Shown here: positions 33,755 to 43,101 of the stretch, one piece after another
How the letters are laid out: each line of letters opens with the position of its first letter
Position numbering within the stretch: the stretch's first letter is position 1
Source of the DNA: REEB52 sp964626905
Lineage (GTDB): Bacteria > Chlamydiota > Chlamydiia > Chlamydiales > SM23-39
Assembly: GCA_964626905.1 (NCBI GenBank)
Contig: CAZVHA010000008.1
Location: 12,178 to 76,177 of the forward strand
Direction: 5' to 3'
Length of the DNA stretch: 64,000 bases
The notes under the pieces: model-generated
Database searches by the model: none
Seen by the model: the letters and a program-made list of their open reading frames with translations, nothing else
Told to the model about the DNA's origin: nothing
Position numbers and translations under genes: made by a program

Positions 33755-33949
33755 GGGTGTGTTGCATAACCCCCCATCCACGTTTTTGTGTAATGAAGAC
33801 AGCATCAACGATAAGAACGATGTAACGATATGAACGATAGTGCATTACAAAATATTTTTATCGTTTACATCGTTATATCGTTCCACCGTTTTTTTGGATA
33901 GTTGGGAGAAGGTCGTCTCTATGAGCAACAGGGGTTATGCAACACACCC
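33755..33949. mobile_element. MITE-like non-autonomous element, copy 3
   Basis: A 195-bp element with 19-bp perfect terminal inverted repeats (GGGTGTGTTGCATAACCCC at 33755-33773 and its complement ending at 33949). Flanked by a perfect 9-bp duplication, CTGATTTGG, at 33746-33754 and 33950-33958. The inside holds AACGAT-type short repeats facing ATCGTT repeats, forming a hairpin. No ORF. It fills most of the 359-bp gap between the broken kinase and the gene at 34058. The core end motif GTTGCATAA is shared with copies 1 and 2; the inside is different. Confidence 0.85.
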
Positions 33950-34057
33950 CTGATTTGGAGCTGCTGGGCTCTACTTGACGTCATTGACGTTATTTGATTT
34001 TTTAGGCACAATTTCTTCACAATTTAACGATTTCTTAACAACCAAGGGAGTTTTGAT

Positions 34058-34408
34058 ATGTCAGGCATAGTAATGGCAACTTTAAGGGACGGTTCTCAAG
34101 TTCCTGAGGCACTCGTAGTCGCAACAACGATGAACCTCACGGCTGCTGCCAAGGAAAGTTACGTTGCACTATTTGATTTGGCAGAAAAATGCAAAGATGC
34201 AAGCTACAAATTTTTTGTAAATCCATTTGGTGATTCCAAAGCCATTTTGAAATCACGGACACTTATTAATGAAGATGAAACAGTGGATGAAGATGTGAGA
34301 AAGATCGTCTTGAATTCCATTGCAGGAAAAGGGCTATCTTTAAAGCTTGTGAACCCACTTCAAGGTAAAAAGGTAACTGTAGTGGAAAAAAAAACGGACG
34401 ACCAATAG
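34058..34408 (+). CDS. hypothetical protein
   Basis: 116 residues with GGGAG upstream of the ATG. Soluble; N-terminal half helical (ALVVATTMNLTAAAKESYVA), C-terminal half alternating strands. No family recognised. It is isolated between the repeat element and a convergent small gene. Confidence 0.55.
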   Translation: MSGIVMATLRDGSQVPEALVVATTMNLTAAAKESYVALFDLAEKCKDASYKFFVNPFGDSKAILKSRTLINEDETVDEDVRKIVLNSIAGKGLSLKLVNPLQGKKVTVVEKKTDDQ

Positions 34409-34469
34409 ATTCCAAACTTTAGCTTATTTGCATACCCTTGATGCATATCGGGGTGTGCATGTGTAGTCA

Positions 34470-34778
34470 TTACGAGAATCTGTCGTTTGGAGGCCGAAAG
34501 CCCAATTCCTCGATCAATGTATCGGCTGCCTTTTGCACCTCCATGGTCACCTTGTGCCAGGGGTCATAGTTGTATTGAAATTCCACTTGCCCCACAAAAC
34601 GGAGCACTTGTCCTTGGATCGCCGTCTCCAGGTACATCGCCCGGACCATTAAATCCCCAATGAACTTTTCGGCCCGCTTCCGATCCCCAACATGCAGGTA
34701 ATAAATGATTTGAACGATGTCATCCAACATTTCTAATTTAGATCGAATAGGAATTTCTGGCTTTTGGCTACTAATCAT
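34470..34778 (-). CDS. small conserved-type hypothetical protein
   Basis: 102 residues, all helical, with a helix-loop-helix pattern (KLEMLDDIVQIIYYLHVGDRK) and the end TLIEELGFRPPNDRFS. No signal peptide or known motif. It is divergent from sufB by about 100 bp, so the two may share a promoter region. Confidence 0.6.
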   Translation of the reverse strand: MISSQKPEIPIRSKLEMLDDIVQIIYYLHVGDRKRAEKFIGDLMVRAMYLETAIQGQVLRFVGQVEFQYNYDPWHKVTMEVQKAADTLIEELGFRPPNDRFS

Positions 34779-34877
34779 AATAAAACCGTCTATTTTTTAT
34801 TATACTATTTATTGCTGAAATATACAATTGTCGGTTGACGTTGAAAGGGGAGGTAGAGTAAAATCGCATCCATTCTT

Positions 34878-36290
34878 ATGACGGCAAAATACAAATATGG
34901 GTTTGTCACCCCCATCGAGTCTGAGGTTTTTCCTAAGGGTTTAAGCGAGGAGACGATACATTCTATTTCCGAGCGCAAAAACGAGCCCGAGTTCATGCTG
35001 AAATTTCGTTTGAGGGCCTTTCGAAAATGGCAGGAGATGGAAGAGCCCACTTGGCCGAACGTCAAATACCCCCCTATCAACTACCAAGAAATTTCTTATT
35101 ACGCTGAGCCTAAGAGTAAACCGCGCTTGGAGAGCCTCGATCAGGTCGAGCCGGAAATTTTGCGCACTTTCGAAAGGCTTGGGATCCCCTTAGAGGAGCA
35201 AAAGCGGTTGACCAACGTGGCGGTGGACGTGGTCTTCGACTCAGTATCGCTCGGCACCACCTTCCACAAGCAGCTCGTTGAGGCTGGGGTCGTCCTTTGC
35301 TCTATTTCTGAGGCGATGCAAAAATACCCCGAGCTGATCGAAGAGTATTTGGGGAGCGTGGTCCCCATCGGGGACAATTTTTTTGCCGCCCTCAACTCGG
35401 CCGTCTTTTCCGACGGCTCCTTTGTCTATGTGCCCAAAGGAGTTAAGTGCCCCATCGAACTTGCGACCTACTTTAGAATCAATGAAAAAGAGACGGGGCA
35501 ATTTGAAAGGACCCTCATCATCGCCGAGGAGGACTCGTCCGTCAGCTATCTCGAAGGGTGCACAGCCCCCGCCTATGACACAAATCAACTCCATGCCGCT
35601 GTCGTAGAACTCGTTGCGAAAGAGCGCTCGCAAATCAAGTATTCGACTGTGCAGAATTGGTACGCGGGGGATCCGGTGACGGGGAAAGGGGGGATTTACA
35701 ATTTTGTGACAAAGCGGGGACTCGCTCTGGACGATGCGAAAATTTCCTGGACGCAGGTCGAAGTGGGCGCTGCCATTACTTGGAAATATCCGAGCTGTAT
35801 TTTGAAGGGAGATCGGTCGGTGGGAGAGTTTTATTCTGTGGCCCTCACCAATGGGAAAATGCAGGCCGATACAGGGACCAAAATGATCCATATTGGCAAA
35901 GAAACCCGCTCGACGATTGTCTCGAAGGGGATTGCGGCAGACGAGTCGCACAACAGCTACCGCGGCCTCGTCAAAATCATTCCAAAGGCCAAAAATGCGA
36001 GAAATTATACCCAGTGCGATTCAATGCTGGTCGGGAATCGGTGTTCAGCCAATACGTTCCCCTATATTGAAGTTGGGGGGAATAGCGCTCAGGTAGAGCA
36101 TGAGGCGTCGACTTGCAAAATGAATGAGGAGCAAATTTTCTACCTGCAAAGCCGGGGAATTGCAAAAGAGGATGCGATCGACCTGATTGTGAACGGGTTT
36201 TGCAAAGAGGTGATCCGCGAGCTCCCCTTGGAATTTGCCCAAGAAGCACAAAAATTATTGGCGTTGAAATTAGAAAATTCGGTGGGATGA
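34878..36290 (+). CDS. sufB: Fe-S cluster assembly scaffold SufB
   Basis: 470 residues, full length. Family signatures include ALNSAVFSDGSFVYVPKGV, EGCTAPAY and QVEHEASTCKMNEEQIFYLQSRG. It builds Fe-S clusters in the SufBC2D complex. First gene of sufBCDS; sufC starts 2 bp after its stop. In Chlamydia trachomatis the same four genes lie together, near pbp2 and rpsB. Confidence 0.95.
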   Translation: MTAKYKYGFVTPIESEVFPKGLSEETIHSISERKNEPEFMLKFRLRAFRKWQEMEEPTWPNVKYPPINYQEISYYAEPKSKPRLESLDQVEPEILRTFERLGIPLEEQKRLTNVAVDVVFDSVSLGTTFHKQLVEAGVVLCSISEAMQKYPELIEEYLGSVVPIGDNFFAALNSAVFSDGSFVYVPKGVKCPIELATYFRINEKETGQFERTLIIAEEDSSVSYLEGCTAPAYDTNQLHAAVVELVAKERSQIKYSTVQNWYAGDPVTGKGGIYNFVTKRGLALDDAKISWTQVEVGAAITWKYPSCILKGDRSVGEFYSVALTNGKMQADTGTKMIHIGKETRSTIVSKGIAADESHNSYRGLVKIIPKAKNARNYTQCDSMLVGNRCSANTFPYIEVGGNSAQVEHEASTCKMNEEQIFYLQSRGIAKEDAIDLIVNGFCKEVIRELPLEFAQEAQKLLALKLENSVG

Positions 36291-36291
36291 G

Positions 36292-36984
36292 ATGTTAGAA
36301 GTTAAAAATCTTTGTGCGGAAATTGAGGGAAACCAGATCTTGAGGGGGGTCAATCTCACCATCGAAAAGGGAGAGATCCATGCAATCATGGGGCCCAATG
36401 GCGCTGGCAAATCGACCCTCGCCAAAATCTTAGCAGGCCACCCTGCCTATGAAGTGACGAGTGGCGAGGTGTGGTTCAAGGGGCAAAATCTTTTCGACAT
36501 GGGCCCTGAAGAGCGGGCCAAAGCGGGGCTGTTTATGAGCTTTCAATACCCGCTCGAAATTGCAGGCGTCACAAATCGGCAATTTTTGGAAGCTGCGATG
36601 AGAGCCCTTGGCAAAGAAGGGGATATTTTGGGCGAGATGAAAAAATTGCAGATGCGCGAGGAATTTTTGGAGCGCAATCTCAATGAGGGATTTTCCGGCG
36701 GAGAGAAAAAGCGCAATGAAATTTTGCAAATGGCTCTATTTCAACCCGATCTCGCCATCCTCGATGAGACCGACTCGGGGCTCGATATCGATGCGATCCG
36801 GATCGTTGCGAACGGGGTCAACTCCATGCAAAGAAAAGACAATGCCCTTCTCATCATCACCCACTATCAAAGGCTCCTCGAATACATTAAGCCCGATTTT
36901 GTCCACGTGCTCTCCTCTGGGAAGATCATTCAAACGGGAGGAGCAGAACTGGCCCTAACCCTCGAAGAGAAGGGCTATGCTTGA
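36292..36984 (+). CDS. sufC: Fe-S assembly ATPase SufC
   Basis: 230 residues. Walker A GPNGAGKST, ABC signature FSGGEKKRNE (the SufC form), Walker B LAILDETDSGLDID. It powers the SufBCD scaffold. It overlaps sufD by 8 bp. Confidence 0.95.
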   Translation: MLEVKNLCAEIEGNQILRGVNLTIEKGEIHAIMGPNGAGKSTLAKILAGHPAYEVTSGEVWFKGQNLFDMGPEERAKAGLFMSFQYPLEIAGVTNRQFLEAAMRALGKEGDILGEMKKLQMREEFLERNLNEGFSGGEKKRNEILQMALFQPDLAILDETDSGLDIDAIRIVANGVNSMQRKDNALLIITHYQRLLEYIKPDFVHVLSSGKIIQTGGAELALTLEEKGYA

Positions 36985-38098
36985 ACATTTTTGGGCCGAT
37001 ATTTTAGATCCCAAAGATCCCCTTGTCCAATATCGGAAAAAAGGGTGGGATCGCTTTGAAGAGATCGGCCTGCCAAAGCCAAAACAAGAGGCGTTTCAAT
37101 ACCTTTTGAAAAAACTCTCCTTCCCCAAGCCCGCTGAAAGGAAAGAGATTGAAAAGAATGCGCTAGAGGGCCTCGTTTTTGTCGACGGATTTTTTGAGGA
37201 AAAACTTTCTCGCGTAGAGAGCCCGATCATCTGCATCAGCCTCGAAGAGGCGCTCCGGAAATATAGCCTTTTTCTACAGAATCGGCTCAGCTCCTCTTTT
37301 GCAGCGGAAAAAGATCCCTTTGCCGCATTGAATAGCGCCCTCTTTGGACGGGGGGCATTTCTCTTTATCCCATCTAAATGTAAAGCGGCTTTACATTTGA
37401 CCCAAATTTACACTGGCGATGAGATGGCAAATGGGCGTCTTCAGATCTATTTGGGGAAAGAGGCAAAGCTCACGTTGACGCAAGAATCAAGTGGGCAAAG
37501 CGGCTTTGCCAATTTGGGGATCGATATCGTGCTCGACAGCAATGCCCATTTGACCCTGATCGATCGGGCAGAGGGCGATTTTCAAGCGATTCGGGCCACA
37601 GTGAAGAAAGGGAGTGCGTTGAAAGGGGTATTTTTGGGCCATCACTTGCGGACATCGGTGCGGGTGGAGCTGATGGAAGAATTTGCCGAGACAACTCTTT
37701 TGGGCCTTGCCCGTTTGGAAGGGGATCAAGAGCGCCATTTTCACACACAGGTGGAGCACAGAGCCCCTTCGACCCGTTCGCAGCAGCACTTTAAAAGCGT
37801 GCTCAAAGATAAAAGTCGCTTTTCGTTTGAAGGGAAAATTTTTGTCTCCTCTGAGGCGCAAAAAACAGAAGGGTATCAAAAAAATAGCAATCTCATTTTG
37901 AGCGATGAAGCGCTCTCTTTCGCAAAACCGAATCTCGAGATTTTTGCCGACGATGTTAAAGCATCGCACGGCTCCACAACAGCCAGTCTCAGTGAGGAGG
38001 AACTTTTTTACCTTCGCTCTCGGGGAATTCCACGCAATATGGCCCAAGAGTTGCTCATCCAAGGATTTTGCAAGGAGATCACCGACCATGCGCCGTGA
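36977..38098 (+). CDS. sufD: Fe-S assembly protein SufD
   Basis: 373 residues. The C-terminal SufBD signature is present (LEIFADDVKASHGST and EEELFYLRSRGIP). It partners SufB on the scaffold. Residues 134-141 (KCKAALHL), in the strand region after GAFLFIPS, are encoded by the palindrome at 37376. sufS begins 11 bp before its stop. Confidence 0.93.
   Translation: MLEHFWADILDPKDPLVQYRKKGWDRFEEIGLPKPKQEAFQYLLKKLSFPKPAERKEIEKNALEGLVFVDGFFEEKLSRVESPIICISLEEALRKYSLFLQNRLSSSFAAEKDPFAALNSALFGRGAFLFIPSKCKAALHLTQIYTGDEMANGRLQIYLGKEAKLTLTQESSGQSGFANLGIDIVLDSNAHLTLIDRAEGDFQAIRATVKKGSALKGVFLGHHLRTSVRVELMEEFAETTLLGLARLEGDQERHFHTQVEHRAPSTRSQQHFKSVLKDKSRFSFEGKIFVSSEAQKTEGYQKNSNLILSDEALSFAKPNLEIFADDVKASHGSTTASLSEEELFYLRSRGIPRNMAQELLIQGFCKEITDHAP
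37376..37398 (+). repeat. in-frame coding palindrome, copy 2 (inside sufD)
   Basis: AAATGTAAAGC-G-GCTTTACATTT, 11-bp perfect arms; the outer C/G pair seen in the other two copies is T/G here. Encodes KCKAALHL in sufD in the same phase as in rfbD and pyrC. Confidence 0.9.
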
Positions 38099-39260
38099 AT
38101 TTCCCATCTTCAAAAAACATCCCGGTTTCATCTATCTCGACAGCGCTGCGACAGCGCAAAAGCCGAAATGTGTGATCGATGCCCTTGTGAAGTTCTACTC
38201 TCAAGATTACGCAACGGTTCATCGAGCCCTCTACAGCCATTCAATCAGAGCGAGTGAGCAGTACCATTTAACAAGAGTTGAAGCGGCCCATTTTTTAAAT
38301 GCAGATCCCGATGAGATTGTCTTTACCCGCGGGACGACCGATGCGATCAATTTGGTCGCGCAAAGTTACGGCAGGACATTTTTAGAGCCGGGAGATGAGA
38401 TTCTCATCTCCGAAATGGAGCACCATTCCAACTTTGTTCCCTGGCAAATGCTCGCGAAAGAAAAATCGCTCTCTTTAAGGCTCATCCCGATGGACGAAAG
38501 AGGGGTACTTCAATGGGAAGGGCAAATCACACCGAAGACTAAAATCGTCTCCCTTGCCCACGTTTCCAACGTGACGGGAACGATCAATCCGATCCGAGAA
38601 ATTGCCGCCGCCGCCCACGCCGTTGGAGCGAAGATGGTCGTCGATGGAGCGCAAGCGGCACCTCATATGAGGATCGATGTCCGTTCGCTAGGCGCCGATT
38701 TTTACGCTTTTTCAGGACATAAATGTTATGGCCCAACGGGAGTTGGCATCCTCTTCGGCAAAAGGGAGCTGCTCTTCTCGATGCCTCCGGTTCAAGGAGG
38801 GGGGGATATGATCGCATGGGTAGAAGAAGAGGGGAGCGCCTATCAATCACCTCCGATGCGCTTTGAAGCGGGAACGCCGATCATCGGATCGGTCATTGCC
38901 CTGCGCTCGGCGCTCCAATTTGTGCAAAAAAGTGCATATCATCTGGGCCCCCACCCACTCTTAGAATATGCGACCCAAGAACTCAAGGCTATAGCGGGGT
39001 TAAGAATCATTGGAACAGCTCCAGAAAAAGGGCCCATCATCACATTTCACATCGACGGCATTCACCCGCTCGATCTGGCCACATTTCTCGATCTCAAAAA
39101 CATCGCCATTCGCTCGGGCCATCTTTGTGCGCAGCCACTTCTCAAAAAATTTGAGCTCGATGCAGCTGCCCGCGTCTCCTTCGGCATCTATAACACATTA
39201 GAAGAGATCGATTCCCTCGTCGAAGCTGTGAAAGAGGTTGTCGCCGTCGTGCACGCGTAG
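38088..39260 (+). CDS. sufS: cysteine desulfurase SufS
   Basis: 390 residues from ATG 38088, preceded by AAGGAG; upstream in-frame codons lie inside sufD. PLP-enzyme core with YLDSAATAQKP, the lysine in FSGHKCYGPTG that binds PLP, and the catalytic cysteine loop RSGHLCAQPL. It supplies sulfur for cluster assembly. No SufE or SufU partner is seen nearby. Confidence 0.94.
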   Translation: MRREFPIFKKHPGFIYLDSAATAQKPKCVIDALVKFYSQDYATVHRALYSHSIRASEQYHLTRVEAAHFLNADPDEIVFTRGTTDAINLVAQSYGRTFLEPGDEILISEMEHHSNFVPWQMLAKEKSLSLRLIPMDERGVLQWEGQITPKTKIVSLAHVSNVTGTINPIREIAAAAHAVGAKMVVDGAQAAPHMRIDVRSLGADFYAFSGHKCYGPTGVGILFGKRELLFSMPPVQGGGDMIAWVEEEGSAYQSPPMRFEAGTPIIGSVIALRSALQFVQKSAYHLGPHPLLEYATQELKAIAGLRIIGTAPEKGPIITFHIDGIHPLDLATFLDLKNIAIRSGHLCAQPLLKKFELDAAARVSFGIYNTLEEIDSLVEAVKEVVAVVHA

Positions 39261-39330
39261 TGCTCGATCAAGCTCAAAATGCGGAGTCGGACCGCGCCAA
39301 ATGCGATAGCTACCACCTGTAAGACGCCCT

Positions 39331-39873
39331 CTAAAAGCCGTTTTGAGGCTCTTCCAAGAACAGGATAGAGCGAAGAGCTGCGATCACCCCCGCTTCGTCA
39401 AGGGCGTCGGTGTCGATCACTTGTGCTGGGATCGATCGGTAGATTGGATCCCTTTCTTGGATCATGTCGTGAAACGATTTTTCTGGATTTTTTGGATCTA
39501 AAAAAGAGGGGAGCTCGCCTGAGAGCATCTTTTTCTTCAATTTTTCAACCGATGTTTTGAGGTAGACAAGCGCGCCCATTTTCTGCAGATAAGCGACGTT
39601 TTCAGCTCTTAAAGGAGCGCCTCCTCCGAGAGCGATGATCGAATGGTCTATTCCCTTCAAGAGCAAAAGAGCTCGCGTTTCGAGATCGCGAAAGGGCTTT
39701 TCTCCCAGTTGCTCATGAATATGGCGCAAAGTCCCTTGATGTTTCGTCTCTTTTTTATAAAGTTCTAAGATAAGATCGTCCGTATCGATGAAGGGGCGAT
39801 GGATTTCAGCCGCGAGCTTTTTCCCAAAATGGGTTTTTCCCGCCGCTTTGTAGCCGAAAAGGATCAAGTTCAC
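39331..39873 (-). CDS. aroK: shikimate kinase
   Basis: 180 residues. P-loop GYKAAGKT, then IDTDDLI (Mg/shikimate Asp) and ALGGGAPL. It phosphorylates shikimate in the chorismate pathway. Last gene of aroB-aroA-aroK, overlapping aroA by 4 bp. N-terminal LILFG is normal for the family. Confidence 0.92.
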   Translation of the reverse strand: MNLILFGYKAAGKTHFGKKLAAEIHRPFIDTDDLILELYKKETKHQGTLRHIHEQLGEKPFRDLETRALLLLKGIDHSIIALGGGAPLRAENVAYLQKMGALVYLKTSVEKLKKKMLSGELPSFLDPKNPEKSFHDMIQERDPIYRSIPAQVIDTDALDEAGVIAALRSILFLEEPQNGF

Positions 39874-41141
39874 ATGAGCTCCATTTTTGCGCCGAGTTTT
39901 GCCAAGTGCTCAAAGAAGTTGGGATAGCTTTTGTCGACACATTCCACCCCATGAATCACGCTTTCTCCTTGCGCGCCTAAAGCGGCGACGCTCAGTGCCA
40001 TTGCAATGCGGTGATCGCAATGCGCGTCGAGCTCAGCTCCTTTGAGTTTAGAAGAGTGGACGATGAGTCCATCGGGTTTTTCCTCGATATGAGCCCCCAT
40101 TTTTTTCAGCTCATTCGCAATGGCAAAGATCCGATCACTCTCCTTCTCTCTTGCAATTTTGCCGTTCACGATTTCTGTTTGTCCGCTCGCAAAACAACCG
40201 ATCACCGCCAAAATTGGCAAGGCGTCGATAAAATCGTCGACATCGAGGCGCACCCCTCTTAAAGGCCCCCCTGCTTTGATGTGCAAAGTGGTCCCTTCCC
40301 TCTCAAATTTTGCCCCCATCGATTCGAGTGTCGGCAAGATTGCTTTGTCTCCTTGAACATCATTGCAATTGAGTCCTTCGATGGCAAGAGCTGTGTTTGT
40401 GATCAAAGCGGCGGCAATCGGAAAAGCGGCAGAGCTAAAATCTCCCGGCACTGTGTATTCAAACGGCTCAATACGGGCCCCTCCTTTCATCGTGTAATGC
40501 TCAAAATTGTCCATTTCGTAGGGGATCTTCAGCCGATCTAACCAATCGAGCGTAAGCCGAATCCACGGTTTTTCTCCTGGGTTTATTACGGAAAATGAAA
40601 AGGGAGTAAAAGCGCCCAACATGAGGAGTCCCGAAACAGGTTGCGAATCTCTTCCATCTAAAGTGGCCTTTCCCCCCTTCACAGGCCCCCGAATAATGAT
40701 AGGAGCAAAGCCGTCGCCCCGCGATGAGACGGCCCAAACGCCGAGCTCGGTTAAAGAAGAGAGCAAAGGGAGGACGGGGCGGTTATGCCGAATGGATAGA
40801 TCCCCTGTCAGAACCGTGTAATTTTCACAAAGGGCGCAAAGAGCTCCAATAAAGCGGAGCACTTGTCCCGAATTGCCGCAATGAATGACATCTTCTGCCG
40901 GTTGTAATTTCCCTGCCACCCCCTCGACGATGAGCGCATTTTGCTCTGTCTCGATCACAGCTCCGAGATGCCGGATCGCCTGAACTGCGTGAACCGTATC
41001 TGCAGAGGGGAGAGGATTGACAATTTTACTTTTTCCCTTTGCCATAAGGGCAAAAATAAGCGCCCGAATCGTGTGCGATTTAGAGGTCGGAATGGCCACT
41101 TTGCCGACAAGTTTGCCCGGCCACATTTTCAGTTTAGCCAT
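39870..41141 (-). CDS. aroA: 3-phosphoshikimate 1-carboxyvinyltransferase (EPSP synthase)
   Basis: 423 residues from ATG 41141, which overlaps the aroB stop by 8 bp; an upstream ATG (41159) adds six residues. Signatures: IPTSKSHTIRALIFALMAKG, HCGNSGQVLRFIGAL, and near the C-terminus AHCDHRIAMALSVAA. It catalyses the enolpyruvyl transfer in the shikimate pathway. Confidence 0.94.
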   Translation of the reverse strand: MAKLKMWPGKLVGKVAIPTSKSHTIRALIFALMAKGKSKIVNPLPSADTVHAVQAIRHLGAVIETEQNALIVEGVAGKLQPAEDVIHCGNSGQVLRFIGALCALCENYTVLTGDLSIRHNRPVLPLLSSLTELGVWAVSSRGDGFAPIIIRGPVKGGKATLDGRDSQPVSGLLMLGAFTPFSFSVINPGEKPWIRLTLDWLDRLKIPYEMDNFEHYTMKGGARIEPFEYTVPGDFSSAAFPIAAALITNTALAIEGLNCNDVQGDKAILPTLESMGAKFEREGTTLHIKAGGPLRGVRLDVDDFIDALPILAVIGCFASGQTEIVNGKIAREKESDRIFAIANELKKMGAHIEEKPDGLIVHSSKLKGAELDAHCDHRIAMALSVAALGAQGESVIHGVECVDKSYPNFFEHLAKLGAKMELM

Positions 41142-42177
41142 GTCGATGCATCCATTCAATCATCTGATCGATTTTTTTTGGCTCTACTTCAGAACAATAT
41201 TCCCCATTAAAACTCAAAGGATGTCCAATTTGATCGATCATGACAAAGCGCACCAGGCCATCCTTCCCTTTTTTATCGTAAGACAAAGCCTCTTTGAATG
41301 CATGGGGATCTATTTTGTTGAACCGAAAGCCCATCTCTAAAAACGGGGTCACAATCAGATCCAAAGTCTCTTTCGGCAGATACCCCATCGCATAGCTCAA
41401 ATAACTCTCCGCCATCAGTCCCAGCGCAACCGCCTCTCCATGAGGCATGTGGTAATTGGATAGCACCTCGAGTGCATGCCCCACCGTGTGTCCAAAATTG
41501 AGAATGCGCCTATACCCCTTTTTCTCTTCAAAATCGGCTTCGACAACCTTGCATTTTAAAGAGACCGATGCCTCAATGAGGGCCAAAAGATCGTTTTTCC
41601 AGTCCTTGGCTCTTTCCCAAATGAGCGGATCCCCAATGAGACCATATTTTAAGATTTCACTCATCCCATTTTTGAGCTCTTTTTCCGACAAAGTAGTTAA
41701 AAAACTGGGATCGATAAAGATTGCTCGAGGCAAATAAAAGCTCCCAATGAGATTTTTCCCGAAAGGCGTGTCAATTCCCGTCTTCCCCCCAATGGCCGCA
41801 TCGACCATACCAAGCAGCGTTGTCGGAATTAAAACAAGAGGAACTCCCCTCATGTAAGTGGAGGCGCTAAAAGCGACGAGATCTGTGATCGTCCCGCCGC
41901 CAAGGGCGATCAAGAGGGTCTCTTTGCCACACTTTTTTTTTAATAGCTGATCCTCGAGGTTCATCAGGGCTTTGCGGCTTTTTTCATTGGGGATGGCAAT
42001 CATTTCAAAAGAGAGCTCTTTTTCGATTTTTTCCCCGTGGGTATCTGCAATTCTCTCATCTACAATGAGCACCCCCTTTTTAGAAAGCTTAAGACAGACC
42101 TGATCTAGCTGATCCAACCCGAAATAGATTTCGCATAAAGAAGAAAAAGGGGGAGAAGTTAAAGTCAAAGGTTTCAT
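41134..42177 (-). CDS. aroB: 3-dehydroquinate synthase
   Basis: 347 residues. NAD-binding LIALGGGTITDL, then PTTLLGMVDAAIGGKTGID and FGHTVGHALEV with zinc-binding His. First gene of the aroB-aroA-aroK operon, divergent from the arginase gene by 18 bp, so their promoters must overlap. Confidence 0.94.
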   Translation of the reverse strand: MKPLTLTSPPFSSLCEIYFGLDQLDQVCLKLSKKGVLIVDERIADTHGEKIEKELSFEMIAIPNEKSRKALMNLEDQLLKKKCGKETLLIALGGGTITDLVAFSASTYMRGVPLVLIPTTLLGMVDAAIGGKTGIDTPFGKNLIGSFYLPRAIFIDPSFLTTLSEKELKNGMSEILKYGLIGDPLIWERAKDWKNDLLALIEASVSLKCKVVEADFEEKKGYRRILNFGHTVGHALEVLSNYHMPHGEAVALGLMAESYLSYAMGYLPKETLDLIVTPFLEMGFRFNKIDPHAFKEALSYDKKGKDGLVRFVMIDQIGHPLSFNGEYCSEVEPKKIDQMIEWMHRHG

Positions 42178-42195
42178 AAAGAGCGGTGGCTTTTA

Positions 42196-43101
42196 ATGAT
42201 TGTCTCAATTATGGCTCAAAATATGAAGAGAAATTTTCATGTGATCGGCGCCTGTTCTTGCTGGGGGGCGCAAATTCGGGCCTGCGAGAAAGGACCCGAG
42301 GCGCTCCTAGATGGAAAAGTGTTTGAAAGGCTCAAAAAAAAGGGGATCGACATCCATGAAGTCGAAATGCTCTACCCAGAAATCCAGGCAAAAGAAAAAG
42401 AGATCCCTTTAAGTGAGTCGCTTCCCCTCATTCACCACTTCAACACGCAACTTTGCCACGCCGTTCGAAAAGCGCTTCAGCTACAATTATTTCCGATCGT
42501 CATCGGCGGAGATCATTCGATTGCCATCGGAACGTGGAATGCATTTGATCCTCCCTTCGGGCTCATTTGGATCGATGCCCACATGGATGCGCACGTCCCG
42601 GAAACTTCTCCTTCAGGCGCCTACCATGGAATGCCGGTGGCCGCCCTTTTAGGTCGCGGGTTTCCCGAAATGGCCTCACTTGTGAAGAAGGGGGCTGTGA
42701 TCGCCCCGCAAAATTTGGCCTTCATCGGCGTTCGCTCCTATGAAGAAGGGGAAGAGGCCCTTTTAAAAGAGCTCGGGGTCAAGATCTACTTTATGGACGA
42801 GGTGAAAATGAGGGGCTTGAAAGAAATTCTCCCCGAGGCGATTGCCCATGTGACAAAAAGAACCTCTCGCTACGGAGTCAGCTTAGATTTGGACGCGTTT
42901 GATCTCAAAGAGGCCCCCGGAGTGGGGAGCCCTGAAGAGGGGGGCATTGAGAAAAAAGAATTCTTACCTCTTTTATCTCTTTTTCGCAAAGATTCAAGGT
43001 TGATCGGATTTGAAATAGTCGAGTACAATCCCGATCGCGATGTCGATCACAAAACGCTTGAGTTGACTTATGAAGTGCTATACGAGGTGATGAAGGGATG
43101 A
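42196..43101 (+). CDS. rocF: arginase/agmatinase-family ureohydrolase
   Basis: 301 residues from the first ATG; ATG 42211 and 42223 are alternatives. Both Mn-binding motifs are present: IGGDHS, WIDAHMDAH and SLDLDAFD, and HGMPVAALLG fits the arginase subgroup. It splits arginine to ornithine and urea, or agmatine to putrescine. The neighbour, ornithine cyclodeaminase, favours arginine as substrate. Its stop overlaps the next start (4 bp). Confidence 0.87.
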   Translation: MIVSIMAQNMKRNFHVIGACSCWGAQIRACEKGPEALLDGKVFERLKKKGIDIHEVEMLYPEIQAKEKEIPLSESLPLIHHFNTQLCHAVRKALQLQLFPIVIGGDHSIAIGTWNAFDPPFGLIWIDAHMDAHVPETSPSGAYHGMPVAALLGRGFPEMASLVKKGAVIAPQNLAFIGVRSYEEGEEALLKELGVKIYFMDEVKMRGLKEILPEAIAHVTKRTSRYGVSLDLDAFDLKEAPGVGSPEEGGIEKKEFLPLLSLFRKDSRLIGFEIVEYNPDRDVDHKTLELTYEVLYEVMKG

